64,000 nt of DNA from Bacteroidaceae bacterium (lineage in GTDB: Bacteria > Bacteroidota > Bacteroidia > Bacteroidales > Bacteroidaceae), in assembly GCA_017962495.1 (NCBI GenBank), contig JAGCVH010000003.1:62001-126000 (forward strand), given 5' to 3'. Shown here piece by piece: positions 27,825 through 34,983 of the stretch (position 1 is the stretch's first letter; each line of letters opens with the position of its first letter). The notes beneath the pieces were generated by a model. That model was not told where the DNA came from. It worked only from the letters and a program-made list of their open reading frames with translations, and did not search any database. A program made the translations under genes and the position numbers.

Positions 27825-30122
27825 TCAGGCCGTGGCTTTGACGTACATGTGACTGGTGTCGTCGAACTCTATTTTCTTGCGCTGCTTCAGTTTCTTCAAG
27901 TGTTCTTTGAAGTTGCCTTTCAGGCCGTTCTCCTGCCGCACCTTGCAGAACTGCTCTTCACTGAAGGTGTGTGGCAATTGGTTGAGGATGTTAGCCGGGT
28001 GGAAAGTCTGAATATTATTCTCCTGCTCGATGTTTTCCTCCATTTTTTTGCCGAAGTAATGCATCTTCACCCATAGGTCTCGCTTAAGCGACCATTCTAT
28101 GTAGTTTTCTATGTCTTTCGTCCACTTGCCCTGCATGATGTAGAGTATCATGGCCTTGAAGTATGCAATGGTAATCGCTCGTGGTGCAAAGGTTGACAAT
28201 GATTCGCTGTCAGTGGCCGCACATTCGTCGTCGAGTTGCGCACTAAGCCTTTCGACCAACAGCTCGGCATTTCGGCATCGGATGAGCCCTTCAGCTTCGT
28301 TGAGACGCGCAATGTAGGGCTTTAAGGAGTCTTTATAGCGTTGAGTTATGGGCTTGTATTTGGGTTTCACGGGTGTTTCCTGATAGTCCATGGTGAGCAG
28401 ATTGCATCGCGATAACGTGCCGTCGCCAACCCATGGCGTACAGATCTGTCGGGCTCGTATGGGGGTGGTTGCAGCAGTAAAATTCCAGCGGAGTGGTGCT
28501 ACACCGGTGACAGAGTCGCTTCCCACGCGTTCTTGTCCATAGTTCTTACGGTCAAAACCTTTGCGGATGATGCGGCTCACGTCGTTCTTGCCGTTTGTGG
28601 AGAGGGCTGTGATTTCATCCAGCTCCTGCATCTGCGTAAAGAGGGGGCGCTGGCCATTACGGTTGGCGTCCATGAGTCGTTGAACGAAAGCTGCGTTGGT
28701 CATGTCGGACTGACAGACCTGTATGTACAGGTCATCGGGTCTTTTCTTTTTCTTCTTTGACCCTGTGGGATTGGCTTCTTTGTACTCTTGTTCACGCTTG
28801 CGGTCTTCTGTGTCGTGATCTTTAAGGTCTTCGAGGATGCAGTCGATGGGGTCGTCAATACAGCCTTTGCCTCGGCTTTGGGGAAAGATGAGTATCTGCA
28901 TGAGGGCTGGCTCGCACACCTTGCCGTCGATGAGCCTAAAGGTGACGTTGTGGAGGTGGGTTGCCCATGCCGCAAAAGAACTTTCCGAGACAGTGGTCTT
29001 TTGATGGTCAGGTGTAGTTGACGTAATCTTGCGCAGGGGTTCGGGCATGCGTTGGGTGTAGAGAGGTGGCGTGGCATTATTCATCCCCCAGGGCATGTGC
29101 TTGTTCTCCTCTTTAAGTGCTTTCAGCACTTGGCGCATGCGGTAAGTCATGCCCTTGTGCTCGGCATTGCAGGCACTGGAGAGGGCCTTGCGCCAGTCGG
29201 CTTCAGGCAGTCCGTCGTAGCGTGGAATGATACGCGAGAGGCGCTCCATGGAGAAGTCACAGATGCAACGCAGGTTCAGCGCTAGTTCGTAGGTAAGTGT
29301 TTCGCGCGCTCCCTCACGAGGAGTCTGGCCACCGTTGAACTTCTCCCAGTACTTGTCGATGATTTGCTCGAAGGTGAACTCCATGTAGCTGTAGGCCGCA
29401 GGATTAGGAGTTGCGGACAGACTGGGGTCGGCCGAATTTTCGGCTGGCGTCGGCTGCGTGGCTGTCTCTGCCGGTTTGCTCACAGGGACTACAGGCTCGT
29501 TGGCTTCGGGCAAGAACAGGTCGGGACTGAGATAAAGAAGGTCGTCGGGGCTTGCACTGGTAGTAAAGAACACGCGCGTAATGTCCTTTGCCCTCTCGTC
29601 GAACTTACAGCCTATGAGGTTGCTGGCCCACTTAAGGTTTTCTTCCTGGCTTAACTCCGGATGGCGACGAAAGACAAGATGATAGCCTTTCCCCACACTG
29701 CGCTCGAGCATGCCAAGCCCCAACTCCTCCTTCAGGGCAATAATGCGTGCAGGGGCTTCAGCCATCTTCTGATTAAACATTGGGTCGGAAAGGTCGAAAT
29801 CAACATCCATGCCCACATACTTCGAACACCTTGTGCACCCTCTCAGTAGGCCATCAGGGCCAGGGATGCAAGAGTAGTTGAACTGCACAAGATGTTGTTT
29901 CTCACTATCAATGATGTCCTTCTTTGCCTTCAAGCTATCGGCATCAGCTCCCTCTTCTGCCATACGACGATACTCGTCATAGAGCGTCCGAACTTTGCAC
30001 AGACAGGCTTTATTGGCCTTACTATCGCGAAGCTGACGATACACGTTCTCATCAGTCACGGGGTTCATCACTTTGGCACTCTGTTTTGTGCCATGGGTTA
30101 ATACGAAATCGATTTTATACAT
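27825..30122 (-). CDS. VirE/BT4734-type primase-helicase-like protein (VirE N-terminal plus DUF3987-like)
   Basis: A 765-residue cytoplasmic protein. The N-terminal ~250 residues match the BT4734_N/VirE N-terminal domain, with the primase-like acidic motif MDVDFDL (D106, D108, D110) and GKGYHLVFR. A Pro/Ala-rich linker follows, then a DUF3987-like region. The P-loop is degenerate: PQSRGKGC (K419) lacks the leading Gly of GxxxxGK. The ATG at 30122 fits a consensus promoter just upstream; the longer frame to 30263 would run through it. Such proteins occur with HU-like genes in Bacteroidetes accessory loci; the function is unproven, replication or priming for an element is inferred. Confidence 0.8.
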   Translation of the reverse strand: MYKIDFVLTHGTKQSAKVMNPVTDENVYRQLRDSKANKACLCKVRTLYDEYRRMAEEGADADSLKAKKDIIDSEKQHLVQFNYSCIPGPDGLLRGCTRCSKYVGMDVDFDLSDPMFNQKMAEAPARIIALKEELGLGMLERSVGKGYHLVFRRHPELSQEENLKWASNLIGCKFDERAKDITRVFFTTSASPDDLLYLSPDLFLPEANEPVVPVSKPAETATQPTPAENSADPSLSATPNPAAYSYMEFTFEQIIDKYWEKFNGGQTPREGARETLTYELALNLRCICDFSMERLSRIIPRYDGLPEADWRKALSSACNAEHKGMTYRMRQVLKALKEENKHMPWGMNNATPPLYTQRMPEPLRKITSTTPDHQKTTVSESSFAAWATHLHNVTFRLIDGKVCEPALMQILIFPQSRGKGCIDDPIDCILEDLKDHDTEDRKREQEYKEANPTGSKKKKKRPDDLYIQVCQSDMTNAAFVQRLMDANRNGQRPLFTQMQELDEITALSTNGKNDVSRIIRKGFDRKNYGQERVGSDSVTGVAPLRWNFTAATTPIRARQICTPWVGDGTLSRCNLLTMDYQETPVKPKYKPITQRYKDSLKPYIARLNEAEGLIRCRNAELLVERLSAQLDDECAATDSESLSTFAPRAITIAYFKAMILYIMQGKWTKDIENYIEWSLKRDLWVKMHYFGKKMEENIEQENNIQTFHPANILNQLPHTFSEEQFCKVRQENGLKGNFKEHLKKLKQRKKIEFDDTSHMYVKATA

Positions 30123-30158
30123 AAAAGAAAATTTAAGATGATTAATATTAATTCGATG

Positions 30159-30190
30159 CAAAGTTACTACAAAAACATCTAACATGCAAA
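30159..30190 (-). promoter_or_regulatory. Promoter of the VirE-type gene
   Basis: Minus-strand TTTG (30187-30190), 20-bp spacer, TAACTTTG (30159-30166), 36 bp before the ATG at 30122. Confidence 0.8.
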
Positions 30191-30280
30191 TTTTTGTAAG
30201 TATTTTTACGATGATTTTAAAATTAATTTTTTCTGTAAACGAAACTCCTTGTAAGTAAGGCATTTAGGATTCGCCCCAGT

Positions 30281-30320
30281 GTATATACGAGTATATATAA
30301 AAGTATATACAAGTATATAC
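30281..30320. repeat. GTATATAC palindrome cluster
   Basis: GTATATAC at 30281, 30303 and 30313 and GTATATAT at 30291, spacings 10, 12 and 10 bp. It lies between the VirE promoter and array B, and could be an operator or unwinding region. Confidence 0.7.
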
Positions 30321-30343
30321 AATAGTGCGTTTTACGAGATAAT

Positions 30344-30367
30344 GGGGACAAGGGGGACAGGGGACAG
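30344..30367. repeat. Spaced heptamer array B (GGGGACA, inverted form)
   Basis: GGGGACA at 30344, 30353 and 30360 (spacing 9 and 7), the exact mirror of arrays A and C. The AT-rich stretch 30368-30635 between B and C holds no gene. Confidence 0.85.
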
Positions 30368-30639
30368 ATATTCTGGACAACATCCCACACGTCTTCATCC
30401 AAAAAGAAAATAGTATTGAGACAATAATGTAATGTTTTTTCGCAATAACAAATTATAATATTACAAAAATATTTATTACTATTTAGATACTTTTATAGGA
30501 GTTTTTTAGCGTTTTTAAGTATATTTTAGACTATTTTAGATATTCTTTCCAAAAATTATTACCAAAAATGTAAAATTATTTATCTTTTTTCATGAAGATT
30601 AGGGAGTTCTATGGGCTGAGTGTAATCGTTCAAATTTAC

Positions 30640-30662
30640 TGTCCCCTGTCCCCTTTGTCCCT
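30640..30662. repeat. Spaced heptamer array C (TGTCCCC, spacing 7 and 9)
   Basis: TGTCCCC at 30640 and 30647 and TGTCCCT at 30656. Same orientation as array A, inverted to B. The 751-bp gap 30123-30873 thus holds two promoters, the palindrome cluster and arrays B and C. Confidence 0.85.
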
Positions 30663-30738
30663 CTATTGCCGCCTCTCAACACGACACCTAAAACGGCATG
30701 CAAATAGACAAAAAAATACTAAAAAAGTATGGGCAAAG

Positions 30739-30770
30739 TTTGCATAATTCAATGATTTTCACTATCTTTG
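30739..30770 (+). promoter_or_regulatory. Promoter of the HU-like gene
   Basis: TTTG (30739-30742), 20-bp spacer, TATCTTTG (30763-30770). The transcript would carry a long leader of about 100 nt to the ATG at 30874. Confidence 0.8.
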
Positions 30771-30873
30771 TATAGTGGTAGAAGAAAGAAGGCAAAGGCC
30801 TTATGCGCGCAAGGATTAAGCCTTCTGACGGAAGCCCTAAACCTTATTTATTAACCTATTAATCATCAAAGAA

Positions 30874-31431
30874 ATGGCAAAAAACAGAATCGTTGGCCAC
30901 ATCAATTATTCCAAGGGTTTGCGCCTGAAGAACCCTAGCGAGAAAGACTCGGAGAAGGAAGTTGTGGCATTCAATCAGGAAGTGGAGACCATCGACCTGG
31001 CGCTGCTCGCAGAGCACATCCGCGACCACGGTAGCTGCTACTCCAAAGGCACCATCTACGGCGTAATGACCGACATGGTGGAGTGTATCATCGAACTGCT
31101 TCGCGGTGGCTATGGCGTGCTCGTCGACGGCATCGGCAAGTTTGGCGTCTCGCTGCAGAGCGACGGCGTTGACATGGACGAGGTGGAGGATTTCAGCGCG
31201 TCGAACATCAAGGGCGTAAACCTGACTTTCCGTCCTGCCGAGGAAGTTAAGTCGGCGCTGAGCACCAACATGGAGTTTGAGTACGTAGGCACCCGCGTCA
31301 TGCAGGCTCAGGCCAAGAAGCAGGAGGAGGTGAACCTCGCTCAGGGCATCTCGGCGGCAACCGGCGGTGGTAGCGGAATCGGCGGTAACTCTGGCTCGGG
31401 CTCTGGTGACCCAGGGGATGTGACGCCTTAA
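30874..31431 (+). CDS. HU-like DNA-binding protein (HU-HIG type) with Gly/Ser-rich tail
   Basis: A 185-residue cytoplasmic protein. Residues 1-125 match the Bacteroidetes HU-related family: basic start MAKNRIVGHINYSKG, helix IRDHGSCYSKGTIYGVMTDM, then GYGVLVDGIGKFGVSLQ and VNLTFRPAEEVKSAL. The last 20 residues are Gly/Ser-rich, the feature for which HU-HIG proteins are partly named. Classical HU is about 90 residues. It is divergent from the VirE-type gene, a pairing I know from Bacteroidetes accessory loci, where an amidase often follows; none does here. It is followed by a CTAG array. Confidence 0.88.
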   Translation: MAKNRIVGHINYSKGLRLKNPSEKDSEKEVVAFNQEVETIDLALLAEHIRDHGSCYSKGTIYGVMTDMVECIIELLRGGYGVLVDGIGKFGVSLQSDGVDMDEVEDFSASNIKGVNLTFRPAEEVKSALSTNMEFEYVGTRVMQAQAKKQEEVNLAQGISAATGGGSGIGGNSGSGSGDPGDVTP

Positions 31432-31440
31432 AAGCTGGGG

Positions 31441-31531
31441 GAACTAGGGACTCTAGTGATTCTAGTAAAACTAGGAGAACTAGGGAAACTAGGGAAAACT
31501 AGGGAAACTAGGAGAACTAGGAAAAACTAGG
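31441..31531. repeat. CTAG array, ten copies at 9-10 bp period
   Basis: CTAG begins at 31444, 31453, 31462, 31471, 31480, 31489, 31499, 31508, 31517 and 31527, within units like GAAACTAGG. It starts 13 bp past the stop of the HU-like gene. Confidence 0.95.
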
Positions 31532-31552
31532 CTATCGCCCTGCAATGAAAAG

Positions 31553-31587
31553 AAGAACCGAGAAACCCGTTGGGCTCTCGGTTCTTT
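31553..31587 (+). terminator. Terminator after the HU-like gene and CTAG array
   Basis: Ten-bp stem AAGAACCGAG/CTCGGTTCTT with an inner ACCC/GGGC pairing and a short T run; it may serve also the convergent GH31 gene. Confidence 0.75.
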
Positions 31588-31611
31588 GTGTGTGGGGGGA
31601 AAAAAGGATTT

Positions 31612-33975
31612 CTATAGTTTCACTTTTACTTCCTTGCCGCTGTAGGTGACGGTCTTTGCGGACTGGGAGCCGGCGAGGCGGATGCGGAAGGTGCGCGAGG
31701 CGAGCATGCCGGGGAACTGGCCCTTGCGTGCAGCGATGGTGAGTTCGCGCTTCTTGTCGTTCCACTTGAAGGGGACGGTGGAGTACTGACCTTGTTCGTA
31801 GCGGTAGGAGTCGCCCTCGTCCTCATAGAGGGTGAAGCTGCCGTCGAGGCCTGGGTAAACGATTACTTCGAGGTCGTCCCACTGGCTTTCCTGGGCGTAT
31901 TGCATGACGGGTGCAAGGGGCAGGATGGCGCCTGCACGAACCATCATGGGGGCGTGGTCGAGGGTGGTGGGCAGTGTGATGTCCTGACCGCCGGCGTAGG
32001 ACTTTTCGGTCCAGAAGTCGTACCATGTGATGCCTGCTGGCAGATAGCGCTTGATGGTCTTGGCGGCGGTGAAGTCGGGGTTGCCCTCAGCGCGGGTCTC
32101 CTCTGTGGTGTATTGCGGATGGGTTACGGGCAGTGCCAGTATGCTGCGGCCAAAGAGGAATTCGTCGTTCATGTCCCAGGTGCGTTGGTCGTTGGGGAAG
32201 TCATAGACGAGTGCGCGCATGTAGCTGCCGTCGTTGTTGGTCACGTCCCATGCTGTGCTGTAGATGTAGGGCATGAGGCGATAGCGCAGGCGGATGGTAG
32301 CCTCGATGGCGTCGAAGGCGGGTTCGCCCTTCTTTCCGAACTGGTAGATCTCGCGGGGTGCGTCGGCTCCGTGACTGCGGAAGACGGGGCAGAAGAGTCC
32401 GAACTGCATCCAGCGCACATAGAGCTCCTTGTAATTGGGATTCTTAGGTGCGTTGCTGCCTCCATAGCGCCCGCAGAAGAAGCCGCCGATGTCGGTGTTG
32501 ACATAGGGTGCTCCCGTCATGGTGTAGTTGAGGCAGAGGGGGATTTGCTTGCGCAGAACATCCCACGAAGAGGTGACATCGCCACTCCACAAGCCTCCTG
32601 CGTAGCGCTGCTGACCGGCAAAGGCTGAGCGGGTCATCACGAAGACGCGCTTGTCGTTGGTGGCCTTGCGCTGGTTGTCATAAACTCCGCTCACGGATGC
32701 CAGGGGGAAGGCGTTGCGATGGGAGCGCCATGTGCCTTGGGCCTTTATGCCGAGCGAGGGAGACTGACCAATGGGGCGGTTGTAGTCCTCGTCCTTTGCT
32801 CCGAAGTAGTCGGGGTCGGTAGAGTCCATCCACCAGGCATCGACGCCATAGTCGAAGAGCTTCCTGAGGTGCTTCCAATAGATGTCGCGAGCCTCCTGGC
32901 TGTAGGGGTCATAGACGCGCACACCACTGGGGTATTCCTCGCGCTTGGGAGGCCAGATGCCCGAACCGCTCTGGGGCCATGTCTCGAAGTCGAAGAGCAG
33001 TCCCTTCTCGTCGAGTTCCTTGTATTGGTGGGTCATAGGTCCGAAGCTTGCCCAGATGCTTATCATGAGGTGGGCTTTCTGTTCGTGGACGCGGTCGATC
33101 ATGCGTCTGCCATCGGCAAACTCCTCGTTCAGGAAGTCCATGGCGTTCCACAAGTAGTTCGAACCCCAGTACTGCCAGTCCTGAATGATGCCGTCGAGAG
33201 GCACTTGGTTGCGGCGATGCCAATCGACAACCTCGAGCAATTCGCGACTCGACTTGTAGCGTTCGCGGCACTGCCAATAGCCGTAGGTCCACAATGGCAT
33301 CAGGGGTGCCTGACCCGAAAGCTGGCGCATGAGGTGGTTGACGCCGTCGGCCGACTGGCCATACATGAAGTAGTAGTCGAGCTGTTCGCCCGTCTCAGGC
33401 GAGAAGGTCATGCCCTCGGCATTGTCGCGGAAGTTGGCGCGGGAGTAGTTGTCCCAGAAGATGCCCCATCCCTTGAGCGACTGGATGACATACTGGAAGT
33501 CCTCCATGTTCGACTGCTCCATGCGGCGTCGTTCCGTGCCTCTGAGGTTCAACTTTCCGTCCTGCATGGCGCCCAGTCCGTAGATGGGTTCGTCCTTGTC
33601 GAGGATGTAAGTCTGTGCGAGGCGAGGCGTGAGGGCGGTCTGCTTCTCCTTCAGCAGGTTCTTGCCCTTGGCGAGGAATTGCACCTGTCCGTCGTCCTTA
33701 TTGATGACTACCGTCAGTGCCGAACTGGTGAGGGAAACCTGCTTGGAAGCGTCCTTCACACTCAGTTTCACGTTGGCTTCGGGTTGCATGGTCACTACAA
33801 GGCTCTTCTGGCTCTCCTTGTCCAGATTCGAGCCATGCTGCACGCGCACGATGGCGGGCGAGAGGAATGTGACGCGAGTTTCGACTCCGTTGGTTCGAAC
33901 TTCGATGGGCTTTGTTTCGGCTCGTCCAACCATAGTCATGCTTGCGAGCATCAGTAGGCAAATGATTCGTTTCAT
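31612..33975 (-). CDS. GH31 alpha-glycosidase (alpha-glucosidase/alpha-xylosidase type)
   Basis: A 787-residue protein with a signal peptide (ending near VGRAE). Order: N-terminal GH31 beta-sandwich, catalytic barrel, C-terminal beta domains (DUF5110-like). Nucleophile D384 lies in WWMDSTDPD and acid/base D466 in GLWSGDVTSSW. GH31 of this length includes alpha-glucosidases and alpha-xylosidases; the sequence does not decide. It is periplasmic or surface-exposed. It follows the sugar-kinase gene by 12 bp, so its monosaccharide product may be a substrate for that enzyme or for a partner. Confidence 0.9.
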   Translation of the reverse strand: MKRIICLLMLASMTMVGRAETKPIEVRTNGVETRVTFLSPAIVRVQHGSNLDKESQKSLVVTMQPEANVKLSVKDASKQVSLTSSALTVVINKDDGQVQFLAKGKNLLKEKQTALTPRLAQTYILDKDEPIYGLGAMQDGKLNLRGTERRRMEQSNMEDFQYVIQSLKGWGIFWDNYSRANFRDNAEGMTFSPETGEQLDYYFMYGQSADGVNHLMRQLSGQAPLMPLWTYGYWQCRERYKSSRELLEVVDWHRRNQVPLDGIIQDWQYWGSNYLWNAMDFLNEEFADGRRMIDRVHEQKAHLMISIWASFGPMTHQYKELDEKGLLFDFETWPQSGSGIWPPKREEYPSGVRVYDPYSQEARDIYWKHLRKLFDYGVDAWWMDSTDPDYFGAKDEDYNRPIGQSPSLGIKAQGTWRSHRNAFPLASVSGVYDNQRKATNDKRVFVMTRSAFAGQQRYAGGLWSGDVTSSWDVLRKQIPLCLNYTMTGAPYVNTDIGGFFCGRYGGSNAPKNPNYKELYVRWMQFGLFCPVFRSHGADAPREIYQFGKKGEPAFDAIEATIRLRYRLMPYIYSTAWDVTNNDGSYMRALVYDFPNDQRTWDMNDEFLFGRSILALPVTHPQYTTEETRAEGNPDFTAAKTIKRYLPAGITWYDFWTEKSYAGGQDITLPTTLDHAPMMVRAGAILPLAPVMQYAQESQWDDLEVIVYPGLDGSFTLYEDEGDSYRYEQGQYSTVPFKWNDKKRELTIAARKGQFPGMLASRTFRIRLAGSQSAKTVTYSGKEVKVKL

Positions 33976-33987
33976 TATGGTAAATAT

Positions 33988-34881
33988 TTAGATGTTTGTC
34001 AGATAATCGACCATCCCGTCGATGGGGCGTTGCACAATCCTGCCCAGTCTCATGCCTTCGAGCCGGAGGGCTTCCTCCAGTTCTTCGCGATACGAATGGG
34101 CTATGCCTCCCACGAAGGAGACGGGCAAGTCGGGACGCTGGTAGTGAGCCACATTGCGATGGAGGAAACGGCGGAACTCCGAGATGAGCATGTGCCTTAT
34201 CTCCTCGCTCTCGCGATGACGCCCGAGGAAGGGTACCAACGAGGCCAGAAAGCGGTTGGGAAGTGGCTGGCGATATACCTTATTTATAATGTCCGCGCGC
34301 GACAAGCCCGTTTCTTCGGCAAAAGCCTGGCATAGGGCAGGGGAGAACTGCGACTTGAGCACATTGCCCACCAACAGTCTGCCCAGGACGGCACCACTGC
34401 CTTCGTCGCCGAGAATCCAACCGAGTGGAGACACATTCTCGACAATCTGCTTGCCGTCGTACAGGCAAGAGTTCGACCCCGTGCCAAGGATGCAGGCTAT
34501 GCCCTCCTCATGCCCACACAGCGCATGGGCAGCACCCAGCAGGTCGCTCTCCACATGTATGCTTGCACCCGTGAAGTGGCGCTCGAGCACACGCCTCACC
34601 ACATCGGAATAAGGAGGAATGCAACCGGCACCGTAGAAGAAGACCACACTCGGACTCATCCCCATCCCCTGTCTGTGAGCGAGGGGAGTATTTACGCTTG
34701 TAAAATCGAGGGGGAGTATCCCCTCTTCTTTGGAGAGGGTTAGGGTGAGGTTCTCCTCTATCTCCTCCTCGCTATCGCGCACAGGATTGATGCCAAGAGT
34801 CTCGAATTCCTGACGGGTTGAGCCATCGACATATACCCACGAAGTCTTCGTGCTGCCGCTGTCGGCTATAAGGTAAGCCAT
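33988..34881 (-). CDS. BadF/BadG/BcrA-type sugar kinase (N-acetylglucosamine kinase-like) with in-frame insertion
   Basis: A 297-residue ASKHA-fold kinase. ATP-site motifs ADSGSTKTSW (residues 6-15) and LGTGSNSCLYDG, and GDEGSGAVLG, are those of GlcNAc-kinase-like proteins. Residues about 44-77 (34651-34752) are a low-complexity segment not expected between EEEIEEN and VVFFYGAG in relatives and derived from palindrome-rich DNA. The frame stays open through it. The kinase would phosphorylate an amino sugar or glucose in the cytoplasm. It lies in an operon before GH31 and is divergent from GH29. Confidence 0.85.
   Translation of the reverse strand: MAYLIADSGSTKTSWVYVDGSTRQEFETLGINPVRDSEEEIEENLTLTLSKEEGILPLDFTSVNTPLAHRQGMGMSPSVVFFYGAGCIPPYSDVVRRVLERHFTGASIHVESDLLGAAHALCGHEEGIACILGTGSNSCLYDGKQIVENVSPLGWILGDEGSGAVLGRLLVGNVLKSQFSPALCQAFAEETGLSRADIINKVYRQPLPNRFLASLVPFLGRHRESEEIRHMLISEFRRFLHRNVAHYQRPDLPVSFVGGIAHSYREELEEALRLEGMRLGRIVQRPIDGMVDYLTNI
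34651..34752. repeat. Palindrome-rich in-frame insertion in the sugar kinase gene
   Basis: Contains GAGGGGAGTAT repeated as GAGGGGGAGTATCCCCTC and the motif TTTGGAGAGGGTTAGGGTGA, which looks like a dispersed extragenic repeat. It encodes about 34 residues without stop. Confidence 0.65.
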
Positions 34882-34954
34882 TGTTTTTTAAGGTTTATGA
34901 TGCGAAGATACAAAACAATTCATAATTTGCAATGCAGATTTAATAATTATTTCG

Positions 34955-34962
34955 TACATTTG
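34955..34962 (+). promoter_or_regulatory. Promoter -7 box of the GH29 gene
   Basis: TACATTTG, 21 bp before the ATG at 34984. A TTTG at 34926-34929 is a little too far (25 bp). Confidence 0.5.
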
Positions 34963-34983
34963 TCAAGAAATGCCTTAAATATT

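Noticed and set aside
30123-30263. N-terminal extension of the VirE-type protein
   Set aside because: It runs through the consensus promoter and gives a Lys/Ile/Asn-rich stretch unlike the family; the ATG at 30122 is better.
31441-31531. CRISPR-like array
   Set aside because: Units are 9-10 bp without spacers; no cas genes are in the window.
32719-33957. 412-codon frame antisense to GH31
   Set aside because: Mirrors the codon pattern of GH31; no recognisable domain or start signal.
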